64,000 bases of DNA from Chryseobacterium gleum (lineage in GTDB: Bacteria > Bacteroidota > Bacteroidia > Flavobacteriales_D > Crocinitomicaceae). The translations under genes and the position numbers were made by a program. Each line of letters begins with the position of its first letter. Position 1 is the first letter of the stretch. The notes under the pieces were generated by a model that ran no database searches, was not told where the DNA came from, and saw only the letters and a list, made by a program, of their open reading frames with translations. Positions 37,286 through 45,778 of the stretch are shown here, piece by piece. The stretch spans positions 1-64,000 of the forward strand of contig CAMDAH010000002.1 of the NCBI GenBank assembly GCA_945888625.1. Reading direction: 5' to 3'.

Positions 37286-37381
37286 TTTATTTTTCACAGA
37301 AGTTTTTTAATCCGTCTAAAAGTTAGATTTTTTAGTTAATTTTAAGTATGAAATAATTTTATAAACTTTAATTTATTTAAG

Positions 37382-38116
37382 ATGAAAAAAACAATTACTT
37401 TTTTTACCGCTATTTTTGCTGGTTTTGTTGCTTTTAGTCAAGTGGCAGTAACTTACCGAGTCGATGTATCTGATTATATCCAAGGCGGTACAACAATAGA
37501 CGCTACTGGCATTAGAGTTGCCGGAAATTTTTCTACTAATATCGGTACGGTAGGTGGTGCACCAATGGCTGAATGGTCACCGACTGCCACTGCATGCGGT
37601 ATGACTGATATGGGGAATAACATTTGGACAATTACCGTTAATTATCCTGCAAATTCAGTGGGACAATTACAGAAATTTAAGTTTTTTAACGGAAATTGGG
37701 GAGCAAACGAAGGGACTGCCGCAACGAATACTATTCTTTCTGCAAACTGTGGTATTACTGATGGCACATATGGTACAGTAAGGGTATTAGAAATTCCTGG
37801 TACTAATACAACGATTACATTTTGTTGGGATAACTGTACGGCAGTTTGTGGCGCAAATCTCACTGAAAAGTCGTTAACAAATGTGTTGGTTTATCCAAAT
37901 CCAACTTCGGATCTTATTTATGTTTCTTTTGATAACATGAATGCGTCAGCTGCCACTTTTTCTCTTGTGGATTTAACGGGTAAAGTTATTATGACGAATG
38001 CTATAACGGCAGGTGTAACGAATGAAATTAATGCAGCATTACTTAATGCTGGTTCATATATTTATACTTTAACTGCTGGTTCAAGCGCAATTAAGGGTAA
38101 AATCATTAAAAATTAA
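37382..38116 (+). CDS. T9SS-secreted protein with a carbohydrate-binding-like domain
   Basis: The 244-residue protein has a signal peptide (MKKTITFFTAIFAGFVAFSQ), a domain at about 20-160 (VTYRVDVSDYIQGGTTIDATGIRVAGNF, WTITVNYPANSVGQLQKFKFFNGNWG) that resembles starch-binding CBM20-like domains, and a type A T9SS tail at about 170-244 (LTNVLVYPNPTSDLIYVSF through NAGSYIYTLTAGSSAIKGKIIKN). The tail sends proteins across the outer membrane to the surface. Two cysteine pairs (CGITDG, CWDNCTAVCG) suggest disulphides. It has its own terminator. Function unknown. Confidence 0.85.
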   Translation: MKKTITFFTAIFAGFVAFSQVAVTYRVDVSDYIQGGTTIDATGIRVAGNFSTNIGTVGGAPMAEWSPTATACGMTDMGNNIWTITVNYPANSVGQLQKFKFFNGNWGANEGTAATNTILSANCGITDGTYGTVRVLEIPGTNTTITFCWDNCTAVCGANLTEKSLTNVLVYPNPTSDLIYVSFDNMNASAATFSLVDLTGKVIMTNAITAGVTNEINAALLNAGSYIYTLTAGSSAIKGKIIKN

Positions 38117-38134
38117 TACCACATCTATTTTATT

Positions 38135-38166
38135 AAAAGCCTAAGTATTTGCTTAGGCTTTTTTTT
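38135..38166 (+). terminator. Rho-independent terminator after the T9SS cargo gene
   Basis: AAAAGCCTAAG and CTTAGGCTTTT form an 11-bp stem with a TATTTG loop and a T run. It lies 18 bases after the stop codon. Confidence 0.93.
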
Positions 38167-38266
38167 GTTAAGATAGTAGCTTTATCTGCTTAGTAAATTA
38201 TGGTGTTAACAAAATAGATAGTTCGCTATAAGCTCAATTTTATAGATAAATACAAGGAAGAAGAAG

Positions 38267-39886
38267 TTAGCTAGGTAATTTTGTCTTTAAATCGATAAAT
38301 CGTTTAAATAACCCGAATGCAATTATAATTCCAAGGAGAATTAGCGAGAAGCGCCCGATATAATCGCCATGTTTAGCATAGAAAGTTACTTCATTATGCA
38401 AGGGAACGGATACATTAATTACTGCCGATTTCGAATAGGGTGTAGCATTTAAAATTTCACCTTTTGTATTTATTACGCCACTTGTTCCCGTATTTGCTGA
38501 TTGAACAACGTAGCGACGATTTTCAATTGCGCGCATTTGTGCGAAACTGAAGTGTTGCCGATATCCCGGGGTATCTCCCCACCACCCATCATTTGTAATT
38601 ACAATGAAAAGTTCCGCTCCTAGTCGGGTTTGTTGACACATAAAGTCACCGTAAATTGATTCATAACAAACACTTGGGGCAATTTTTACCTGACGAGCAG
38701 TAAAAATTTTTGCGCTTTTTTCAATGCCAAGGGAACCAGAAGTTCCTCCATTTTGAATAGCTAGTTTTTCCAAAAAAGGAAAGAAATTTGAAAAAGGTAT
38801 TTTTTCAACGCCGAGCACTAATTTTGACTTGTGTATATACTTGGGTTTTTTCTTGTGTTGTAGAAACAAAGAGGTGTTGTATGCCTCGTAAAATAGGTTA
38901 CTGTTAGGAATAGGTTGTGATACAGCAGAGTTCTTTTTTGTGAAAAGGCGATAGGTGGAAGCACCAATTAACAAATCAAAGGATGAATTAGGTTTCAATA
39001 AATGAGCATTGAGTATGCGTAAAGCGTTATTTTCATTTGGCTCGGTTTCGTTGAAATTACCTTGTATAGCTGTTTCTGGTCCAACAATTAGCTTTGTATT
39101 TGGGGTTAATTTTTGTTTGGCTAATTCGATGAATTTCACCATTTGCTTCTCTGGACCAAATGCTAAATTAAATTTTTCCTTGTAAGGATCTATATTTGGC
39201 TGTACCACTACTAATTCGTATTTCTTTCGGGCTGCGGTATCGTCTGCTTGAATAAAATAAATAAAGAATGAAGTAGAAATAGGCAATGCCAAACTTATCA
39301 CTAGTATTAGGGCACTTTGATTTCTTTTATGTTTGAGGAACCAATTTTTTATTAGAAAGAAAATCAGTATGTTGACAACAAGTACCCAAAGCGAACCTCC
39401 CAGTGCACCGGTAAATTCATACCATTGGATAAACGTTGGAGTGGAAGAAAAAAAATTACCCATGGTTAACCAAGGATGTGACAATTCCCAATTGTAGTGC
39501 AGGTATTCAAAACCAATCCATACCGGGATTAAACTCCAAATTCCTATTTTTTGTGGCAGGCTTTTTTTTATTAGAACGAATAGAAGAAAGAACAGGGCCA
39601 TGAGCAAGGAGTTGAATATAAAAGCCATGATGGCACCACCAATATCTGCATTCCAAATCCACCAAGTTGTTCCAATATTAAATACGATAAAGGTTAAATA
39701 AGCAGGAAGAAAAACTTGAGCGGTTTTCATTTTATTATGACTCAAGTAGTTTTCTATGATTAATAATGGAATCCATGCAATAAAGACGAGAGGTGTTAAG
39801 CTGCCGGTAAAAGGGAAGCTGATAAGCATTAACAAGCCTGACAATATAGCTAAAAGATAACGCTTTACTCTGTTTAAATTATTCAT
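38267..39886 (-). CDS. lnt: Apolipoprotein N-acyltransferase
   Basis: ATG 39886 gives 539 residues; a TTG at 39892 lies within the -7 element and is rejected. The N-terminal half has six or so transmembrane helices (for example LLAILSGLLMLISFPF, FVLLIKKSLPQKIGIW). The nitrilase-like periplasmic domain carries the acylated catalytic set: IVGPETAIQ (Glu), a Lys in SKLVLGVEKIPF, and Cys in APSVCYESIYG. It adds the third acyl chain to lipoproteins, of which this window encodes several. A last helix (GRFSLILLGIIIAFGLF) closes the protein. Confidence 0.93.
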   Translation of the reverse strand: MNNLNRVKRYLLAILSGLLMLISFPFTGSLTPLVFIAWIPLLIIENYLSHNKMKTAQVFLPAYLTFIVFNIGTTWWIWNADIGGAIMAFIFNSLLMALFFLLFVLIKKSLPQKIGIWSLIPVWIGFEYLHYNWELSHPWLTMGNFFSSTPTFIQWYEFTGALGGSLWVLVVNILIFFLIKNWFLKHKRNQSALILVISLALPISTSFFIYFIQADDTAARKKYELVVVQPNIDPYKEKFNLAFGPEKQMVKFIELAKQKLTPNTKLIVGPETAIQGNFNETEPNENNALRILNAHLLKPNSSFDLLIGASTYRLFTKKNSAVSQPIPNSNLFYEAYNTSLFLQHKKKPKYIHKSKLVLGVEKIPFSNFFPFLEKLAIQNGGTSGSLGIEKSAKIFTARQVKIAPSVCYESIYGDFMCQQTRLGAELFIVITNDGWWGDTPGYRQHFSFAQMRAIENRRYVVQSANTGTSGVINTKGEILNATPYSKSAVINVSVPLHNEVTFYAKHGDYIGRFSLILLGIIIAFGLFKRFIDLKTKLPS

Positions 39887-39889
39887 GCT

Positions 39890-39897
39890 CAAATGTA
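39890..39897 (-). promoter_or_regulatory. Candidate -7 element for lnt, nearly leaderless
   Basis: Minus-strand TACATTTG matches TAnnTTTG and lies three bases before the lnt ATG at 39886. It decides the start against the upstream TTG. Confidence 0.5.
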
Positions 39898-39906
39898 CTT
39901 AATATC

Positions 39907-39938
39907 AAAAAAAAAGGGCCAACAATGTCGACCCTTTT
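39907..39938 (-). terminator. Rho-independent terminator after rpmA
   Basis: On the minus strand AAAAGGGTC pairs with GGCCCTTTT (one G-U pair) around a loop, followed by a T run. It ends the rplU-rpmA transcript and overlaps the lnt promoter region. Confidence 0.8.
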
Positions 39939-39955
39939 AGTAAAGAAAATTTATT

Positions 39956-40360
39956 TTATGATTCAGACGAACCTTCTCCTACAACATCTTCTGATGATTC
40001 CGTACTTTCAGTTGAATCGGATGTTGCTTCTTGCACCTTCGTATCTTCTACAATAGTTGCATTTGAAACTTCCACAACTTCAATGGTTTCTGGCGTTTCT
40101 GTAAAATTAAAAGGAAGTACAGATACAAAAGAACGGTTATTTTTTTTTCGTTTAAATTCTACTAAACCAGGAGTAAGTGCAAACAAGGTGTGATCTTTAC
40201 CAATACCTACATTTTCTCCAGCATGATGGTGAGTGCCTCTTTGACGAACAATGATATTACCTGCAATAGCTACTTGTCCACCAAATATCTTAACTCCCAA
40301 GCGTTTGCTATGTGACTCTCGTCCGTTTTTCGAACTACCCGCTCCTTTTTTATGTGCCAT
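39956..40360 (-). CDS. rpmA: Ribosomal protein bL27 with a C-terminal acidic extension
   Basis: Residues 1-84 form a normal bL27: [69 protein letters not shown]. The N-terminal tail that reaches the peptidyl-transferase centre begins directly with AHKK, so it needs no protease trimming. The protein then continues for about 50 residues of a Ser/Thr/Glu-rich, disordered-looking tail ending [13 protein letters not shown], making it 134 residues instead of about 85-90. Second gene of the rplU-rpmA operon. Confidence 0.97.
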   Translation of the reverse strand: MAHKKGAGSSKNGRESHSKRLGVKIFGGQVAIAGNIIVRQRGTHHHAGENVGIGKDHTLFALTPGLVEFKRKKNNRSFVSVLPFNFTETPETIEVVEVSNATIVEDTKVQEATSDSTESTESSEDVVGEGSSES

Positions 40361-40397
40361 TTTTAACTAGTTTTTTCCTCTGTGAGGGGATTAATGC

Positions 40398-40709
40398 TTA
40401 ACCTATAATGTCAGTAATTTGAATCGAAGTGAATTGTTGGCGGTGGCCATTCTTCTTCTTATAGCCTTTTCGTCGTTTTTTCTTGAAAACAATTACTTTA
40501 TCACCTTTAAGATGACTTAATACTTCTGCGGTGACTTTTGCACCGTCTATAGCTGGGGCGCCAATATTGATTTTGCCATCGTTTTCTATCAACATAATGC
40601 GGTCGAAAGTTACCTTTGAACCACACTCGTCTGCTAAACGATGAACAAAAACTTTTTGGTCTTTTTGCACTTTAAATTGCTGCCCTGCTATCTCTACTAT
40701 TGCGTACAT
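40398..40709 (-). CDS. rplU: Ribosomal protein bL21
   Basis: The 103-residue 23S rRNA-binding protein starts MYAIVEIAGQQFKVQKDQKVFVHRL and ends with the basic KKKRRKGYKKKNGHRQQFTSIQI, both diagnostic of bL21. Length equals the E. coli protein (103). It heads the rplU-rpmA unit, driven by a consensus promoter at 40750-40780. Confidence 0.98.
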   Translation of the reverse strand: MYAIVEIAGQQFKVQKDQKVFVHRLADECGSKVTFDRIMLIENDGKINIGAPAIDGAKVTAEVLSHLKGDKVIVFKKKRRKGYKKKNGHRQQFTSIQITDIIG

Positions 40710-40749
40710 TTAGCGATTTTTTAAGTTTAAATTCAATTTTTTAGGAGTG

Positions 40750-40780
40750 CAAAGATAGAATTTAATTCCTGATTCACAAA
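40750..40780 (-). promoter_or_regulatory. Consensus promoter of rplU-rpmA
   Basis: On the minus strand TTTG, exactly 19 bases, then TATCTTTG match the Bacteroidota consensus perfectly. It begins right after the stop codon of the EamA gene. Confidence 0.88.
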
Positions 40781-41701
40781 TTATTTTGTCAATTCTTTTA
40801 TCTTTCTGAGGGCCATTTGTCCATAATTAATTGTAAAGACACCAATTAGTATAATTAACATGGCTAAGACTTGCGAAAAGGTAATCGTTTCTGCGTTGGC
40901 GAAACCAATTAAAATGGCTACAATAGGTATGAAATAGGTTACGCTACTTGCAAATAAGGCCGACGAATTTTTTATTATTCCATTAAAAAGAAATACCGCC
41001 ATAGCCGTACCTAATATTCCCAATATGCAGATATATAAAAATGCCGGTCCGGCAGATGGATTGGTCATTAAAGTATGTGGCGTTTCAAAATATAGAAACG
41101 CGATTAAAGAAGGGATTATGACACTTGTAAAGGAAAGGGAGGTTATTTCAATGGGTTTGAAAGCTACGAGTTTATGTTTAATTAAATTGAGACTAATCCC
41201 ATAAAGTAATGTGGCACTTATTGCAGCCAAAATTTGCGCCAAATTCCCCGAAATAGTTTTGCCAATAAGGGCTAAAAAACAAATGCCAATCGTTCCAATA
41301 ATGGCTCCTATGATCTGGTATGGTGTGGCTCGGATGTAAAAAAATAGGATGCCGACCAACAAGGTAAATATTGGCGTAAAGCTATTTAGCATTCCAGCTA
41401 AACCAGACGATATCCCTGTGGATGCATATGTAAATAGAAAGGCTGGGCCAAGATTCCCACATACGCCAACGGTAAATAATAAAAAGAAGTTTTTAACAGA
41501 ATATAGTTTTTTTAAAGAACTAATTGCAAAAGGAAAAAGCACAATAGCGGCTAATAAAATTCTTAAGGTAGCCACTTGAGGTGCAGTGAAAATAACTTTT
41601 CCATTTGCATTGTACATACCTTTTTTCATTAAAAAGAAAGAGCTGCCCCAAATACAAGCAAGTAAAAGTAAAAGAAGCCAACTTTTTAATTTTTGATTCA
41701 C
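40781..41701 (-). CDS. EamA/DMT family permease
   Basis: GTG 41701 gives about 306 residues (MNQKLKSWLLLLLLACIWGSSFFLMKKG), the usual EamA opening. A longer frame to 41752 exists, but it would start inside a MraZ-like box and add a poorly conserved tail. There are about ten transmembrane helices in two EamA repeats (first LLLLLLACIWGSSFFLM to GICFLALIG; second ISATLLYGISLNLI to VLAMLIILIGVFTINYG). It probably exports small metabolites such as amino acids or purine intermediates; substrate unknown. Confidence 0.85.
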   Translation of the reverse strand: MNQKLKSWLLLLLLACIWGSSFFLMKKGMYNANGKVIFTAPQVATLRILLAAIVLFPFAISSLKKLYSVKNFFLLFTVGVCGNLGPAFLFTYASTGISSGLAGMLNSFTPIFTLLVGILFFYIRATPYQIIGAIIGTIGICFLALIGKTISGNLAQILAAISATLLYGISLNLIKHKLVAFKPIEITSLSFTSVIIPSLIAFLYFETPHTLMTNPSAGPAFLYICILGILGTAMAVFLFNGIIKNSSALFASSVTYFIPIVAILIGFANAETITFSQVLAMLIILIGVFTINYGQMALRKIKELTK

Positions 41702-41745
41702 CTGACAAAAGTAAACAATCAATTTCGTAGTTGTTAATATTTTTA

Positions 41746-41762
41746 TTACCACTTTTTACCAC
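41746..41762 (-). promoter_or_regulatory. Putative MraZ operator, copy 1
   Basis: The minus strand reads GTGGTAAAAAGTGGTAA: two GTGG units spaced exactly 10 bp. It is an identical inverted copy of the site at 41867-41883, about 121 bp away. MraZ recognises tandem TGG-rich repeats with this 10-bp period. The copy faces the EamA gene. Confidence 0.7.
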
Positions 41763-41866
41763 TTTTGTTATTCTAAGTAAACACAGTGTTTTAGCTTGTT
41801 GTTAAGCGTTTAATTGTAACGTTTTTGCCGTTGTTTCGTAGGAAGTTTTCAACAATTTATTAATTT

Positions 41867-41883
41867 GTGGTAAAAAGTGGTAA
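41867..41883 (+). promoter_or_regulatory. Putative MraZ operator, copy 2
   Basis: GTGGTAAAAAGTGGTAA, two GTGG units with 10-bp spacing, lies 31 bases before the mraZ ATG at 41915. It fits autoregulation by MraZ, as known in other bacteria. A weak -7-like TTAATTTG overlaps its left edge. Confidence 0.75.
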
Positions 41884-41914
41884 ATATCCATTATTTTTAC
41901 CCATTATTAAAGTT

Positions 41915-42373
41915 ATGGCAGGATTAGTAGGTGAATTTGAGGTGAAATTGGACGAAAAAGGTCGATTTCTATTCCCTTCCGCACTTCGGAAGCAATTACC
42001 TGCTGCGTCCCAAAGAGATTTTATGCTCAACAAAGGCTTTGAGGATTGTTTAACCATTTACCCGATGACCGAATGGGAAAGGCTAAGTGCGAAACTTTCT
42101 AAATTGAATTTGTACAAACCAAAAAACAGGATGTTTTATCGCTTGTTCCATCAGGGAGCAAAAGTGATAGCCCTCGACAATGCCGGAAGGGTGTTGGTGC
42201 CTGCTTCACACATGGAGCGAGCTGGTTTGAGTCAGGAAGTGATGTTAATCGCTTACAATGACAGGGTGGAAATTTGGGACAAATCCAAGTACTTCGAGAT
42301 GATCGAAGGAAACATAACGAATTTCGCTGATTTAGCGGATGAAGTAATGGGTGATTTGGACAATGGTGAGTAG
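41915..42373 (+). CDS. mraZ: Transcriptional regulator MraZ
   Basis: ATG 41915 gives 152 residues, MAGLVGEFEVKLDEKGRFLFPSALRKQL; a longer frame from GTG 41867 runs through the operator and is rejected. The protein has two SpoVT/AbrB-type swapped-hairpin domains (first as above, second HQGAKVIALDNAGRVLVPASHMERAG), each with a (D/N)xxGR motif. It forms a ring that binds tandem repeats before the division-wall cluster. First gene of that cluster. Confidence 0.96.
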   Translation: MAGLVGEFEVKLDEKGRFLFPSALRKQLPAASQRDFMLNKGFEDCLTIYPMTEWERLSAKLSKLNLYKPKNRMFYRLFHQGAKVIALDNAGRVLVPASHMERAGLSQEVMLIAYNDRVEIWDKSKYFEMIEGNITNFADLADEVMGDLDNGE

Positions 42374-43280
42374 TACCCCATACCACATACCAGTTTTGCT
42401 GCAGGAATGCATGGAGGGATTGAATATCAACCCCGATGGCATCTATGTGGATGCTACTTTTGGTGGTGGTGGACACGCACGAAAAATATATTCATCGCTC
42501 AGTCAGCAAGGCATTTTACTCGGTTTTGATCAAGATAACGATGCCTCTCAGAATGCGTGGAAAGCATCCAATTTTCACTTCATAAAAAGTAATTTTAGGT
42601 TCATTCAAAATCACCTTGGTGTTCAAGGCCTTACGCTAATCGATGGCTTATTAGCTGACTTAGGTGTGTCTTCCCATCAATTTGATGTAATTGAACGGGG
42701 TTTTTCTATACGAGAGGACGCTAAATTGGACATGCGTATGAATGTAAATACGCCCATAACAGCAGCAGATATCTTAAATGCTACCGATGAAAATGGCTTG
42801 TACAAGCTTTTCAGGGCCTACTCAGATATTACCAATCTCGGAAAACTCATTCCTAATCTAGTTCGGTTTAGAATGTCAAAGCCTTTTGAAACCACCAAGG
42901 AGCTTGTTAATACGGCATTGTTATCGGCTCCGAAGAGTAAAGAAAATAAATACTTGGCGCAGGTGTTTCAAGCCCTAAGGATAGAGGTGAATCAAGAGTT
43001 AGATGCGCTCAAAGAGTTGATGGAACAAGCAACTAAAGTGCTTAAGCCCGGCGGAAGGTTGGTGGTGATGTCATATCACTCCTTGGAAGATAGACTTGTT
43101 AAAAACTACCTGAAACGTGGTTCCTTCGATGGGGTAATTGAGAAGGATTTTTTTGGGCACGTAATTAAACCATTTACCGAAATAACTCGCCATCCAATTG
43201 TGGCAAATGAGGATGAAATTGCCGATAATCCAAGATCACGAAGTGCTAAACTGCGAATTGCTGTAAGAAATGAAGGATAA
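42363..43280 (+). CDS. rsmH: 16S rRNA m4C1402 methyltransferase RsmH (MraW)
   Basis: ATG 42363 gives 305 residues (MVSSTPYHIPVLLQECMEGLNI). The SAM-binding core has VDATFGGGGHARKI and LLGFDQD; GLLADLGVSSHQFDVIERGFS and the C-terminal LKPGGRLVVMSYHSLEDRLVKNYL are hallmarks of the family. It methylates the ribosome P-site region. It overlaps the mraZ end by 11 bases and ftsL-like by 11. Confidence 0.97.
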   Translation: MVSSTPYHIPVLLQECMEGLNINPDGIYVDATFGGGGHARKIYSSLSQQGILLGFDQDNDASQNAWKASNFHFIKSNFRFIQNHLGVQGLTLIDGLLADLGVSSHQFDVIERGFSIREDAKLDMRMNVNTPITAADILNATDENGLYKLFRAYSDITNLGKLIPNLVRFRMSKPFETTKELVNTALLSAPKSKENKYLAQVFQALRIEVNQELDALKELMEQATKVLKPGGRLVVMSYHSLEDRLVKNYLKRGSFDGVIEKDFFGHVIKPFTEITRHPIVANEDEIADNPRSRSAKLRIAVRNEG

Positions 43281-43683
43281 CGAGTACATAGAAAAGTCTG
43301 CTGCAAATGTCGAGGACAATAGTTCTCGCGAAAAAAAAACACCTTCCAGTGGCAATGTGAAAACGGGGGCGTTTAATCAAATTTTAAATGGGGAGTTTTT
43401 GACGAAGGATTTCGTGCTTGATAACCTCAATTATATTTTTTTCATTTTTCTACTCTTACTGTTGCTTGTGGCAAAAGGGTATTATGTAAAACAGGTAATT
43501 GAAGAAGCTAACGAGGCTCAGATTCAATTAGATCAAAATACGGCAGATTTCATTGAGGCAAAAACCACGATTGAATCCATAACAGAAAGAAATCTACTTG
43601 TATTTAAGTTACAAAAAAGAGAGTTGAAAGAGTCCCAAAAAGCAACCAAAGTGATTCGTATTAAAAAAGAAAAAAGTGAGTAA
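43270..43683 (+). CDS. ftsL: FtsL-like cell-division protein
   Basis: The 137-residue protein has a cytoplasmic N-terminal tail of about 50 residues, one transmembrane helix (YIFFIFLLLLLLVAKGYYV, about 55-73) and a periplasmic coiled coil (QVIEEANEAQIQLDQNTADF onward). It occupies the FtsL position between rsmH and ftsI, overlapping both. FtsL belongs to the FtsQLB complex, which activates septal wall synthesis. Sequence identity to FtsL is always low, so the call rests on topology and position. Confidence 0.8.
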   Translation: MKDNEYIEKSAANVEDNSSREKKTPSSGNVKTGAFNQILNGEFLTKDFVLDNLNYIFFIFLLLLLLVAKGYYVKQVIEEANEAQIQLDQNTADFIEAKTTIESITERNLLVFKLQKRELKESQKATKVIRIKKEKSE

Positions 43684-45778
43684 AGAAAAAAGCCATGTCG
43701 TTTTTAGGGCGTATCTGATCTATTTCGGATTCGTCTTGGCTATGGTAATTGTGCTCTACCAGATTATACAATTGCAGTTTAAAGCAAAAAATACTGATTT
43801 TGGATCTGAAGACATGGTAATTCCTGTGAGAACAGTATTGAGAACTCCTCGAATGGGGGATATTTTAGACGCTCATGATCTACCTTTATTAACCTCTGTT
43901 TCCTATTTTGATATTCACATGGATCCAACAGTGGTAGACCAAGAACTTTTCGATAACGAAGTTAGTGCACTGGCTGATGGCTTGAGTCGAATTTATCCAA
44001 TTAAAACAACTAGAGAATATGAAAATTACATTCGAAGTGCTCGTGTAAACGGAAGTAGGTACTTACTAATACGTAAAAAAGCGACAAATGCGGAGAGAAA
44101 GGTTTTGAGAAAACTCCCAATTTTTAAGGAAGGAAGAATGAAGGGGGGAATTATTGATAACGAGGATACAATTCAACGAAAAAAGCCAAATGGCATCTTG
44201 TTAAATAGAACGCTTGGTTATTACAAGGTGGTAAATGGGAATCCCGTAAAAATTGGTATTGAAGGTGCTTACTATAATTATTTAAGGGGCGAAGACGGTG
44301 CTGAAATTGAACAAAAAATTTCAATTGGCTGGCGAAAAACAGGTAAAATAACAAAGGAGGCTGTGGAAGGCGCAGATGTTGTGGCAACAATAGAAAAGGA
44401 TATTCAGGAAGTTGCTCACTCAGAACTTGAAAAACAACTGAAAGAAATGGATGCCGAGAGTGGGTCCGTTATAGTGATGGAGGTCAACACGGGATATGTT
44501 CGGGCAATCGTCAATCTATCTCGTGAAAAAAACGGATCCTTTGCAGAAAATTACAATCGCGCTTTTGGCTATGTGGAGGCACCGGGTTCTACCTTTAAAT
44601 TAGCATCATTAATGGCCGCTTTGGAAGACGGTAAAGTAAAAATAACCGATAAAGTAAACGCTTCGGGGGTGTATTCTTTTTATGGTGCCAAGTTGTCGGA
44701 CTCCAACCACGGTAGGGGTTACGGTGTAATTACCTTGCAACAAGCTTTTGAAAAATCATCAAATGTCATAGCAAAAGTGATCCATTCTATTTACAGTAAA
44801 AATCCAAATCGGTTCATGGAACGGCTGGATGAGTTTGGGATAACTCAAAAGTTAGGCATTGATTTAGAAGGGGAAGCGGCACCAGATTTTGCTCGTCCCG
44901 GGGATAAAAAATGGTCGAGTCTTTCAATCCCCTGGATGGCCATTGGCTATGGTGTTCGGCAATCACCACTCCAAACCTTGGCTTTCTACAATGCAGTGGC
45001 TAATAATGGTAAATTGATGAGACCAATTTTTGTTCAAGCCATTAAACGAAGAGGAAAAACTGTGAAAAAGTTTATGCCGATAGTTTTACGTGAGAATATA
45101 TGTTCTCAAAAAACAATAGCTATTCTCAAGAGTTGCCTTGAAGGGGTGATGACTGAAGGAACGGGTTCATCGTTAACAAGTTCTCAGTTTAAAATCGCGG
45201 GTAAAACGGGAACCACTAAGCTTCCGAAGGATAAACAATATTTGGATGAAAGTAATAGTGTTTACCAAGCTTCTTTTGTTGGGTATTTTCCTGCAGATAA
45301 ACCAAAGTATTCTTGCGTAGTGGTGATCACTGACCCTAAAAAAGAATATTACGGCGCACGTGTTTCGGGTACTGTCTTCGCCGAAATCGCCAACAAGGTT
45401 TGGGCATCTTCCCTAGAATACCATAAAGCTATTAACGGTAAAAAATCCAATGTTAAGCAGGTTCCCGCTGTTAAAATTGGCTATCGAAGTGACTTATTAA
45501 GGTCGCTAAGATCACTTGGTATTCACTTTAATTTAAATGTTAGTAACGATTGGTTGGTAGCAGATACACTTAGTGGTCGGGTTGCGCTGAATCAATTTAA
45601 TCTGGTGAAAGGAGTCATTCCGAATGTAGCTGGAATGACAGCTAGAGATGCGGTGTATTTATTAGAAAGCATGGGTTTGGTAGTGCGAATTACTGGATAT
45701 GGTTCGGTTATAAAACAAAGTATAAATGCAGGAAAACCAGTGTTTAAAGGAGGTTTAATTCAATTACAATTGAAATGA
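43676..45778 (+). CDS. ftsI: Septal transpeptidase (penicillin-binding protein 3-like) with one PASTA domain
   Basis: The 700-residue class B PBP starts at GTG 43676, overlapping the ftsL end. It has a membrane helix at about 11-32, a dimerisation domain, and a transpeptidase domain with SxxK (STFK, Ser305-Lys308), SxN (S361-S-N363), and KTG (510-512). A single PASTA-like domain is at about 640-700 (GVIPNVAGMTARDAVYLLESMGLVV). It crosslinks peptidoglycan at the septum with FtsW. The PASTA tail is a common feature of bacteroidotal enzymes. Confidence 0.95.
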   Translation: MSKEKSHVVFRAYLIYFGFVLAMVIVLYQIIQLQFKAKNTDFGSEDMVIPVRTVLRTPRMGDILDAHDLPLLTSVSYFDIHMDPTVVDQELFDNEVSALADGLSRIYPIKTTREYENYIRSARVNGSRYLLIRKKATNAERKVLRKLPIFKEGRMKGGIIDNEDTIQRKKPNGILLNRTLGYYKVVNGNPVKIGIEGAYYNYLRGEDGAEIEQKISIGWRKTGKITKEAVEGADVVATIEKDIQEVAHSELEKQLKEMDAESGSVIVMEVNTGYVRAIVNLSREKNGSFAENYNRAFGYVEAPGSTFKLASLMAALEDGKVKITDKVNASGVYSFYGAKLSDSNHGRGYGVITLQQAFEKSSNVIAKVIHSIYSKNPNRFMERLDEFGITQKLGIDLEGEAAPDFARPGDKKWSSLSIPWMAIGYGVRQSPLQTLAFYNAVANNGKLMRPIFVQAIKRRGKTVKKFMPIVLRENICSQKTIAILKSCLEGVMTEGTGSSLTSSQFKIAGKTGTTKLPKDKQYLDESNSVYQASFVGYFPADKPKYSCVVVITDPKKEYYGARVSGTVFAEIANKVWASSLEYHKAINGKKSNVKQVPAVKIGYRSDLLRSLRSLGIHFNLNVSNDWLVADTLSGRVALNQFNLVKGVIPNVAGMTARDAVYLLESMGLVVRITGYGSVIKQSINAGKPVFKGGLIQLQLK

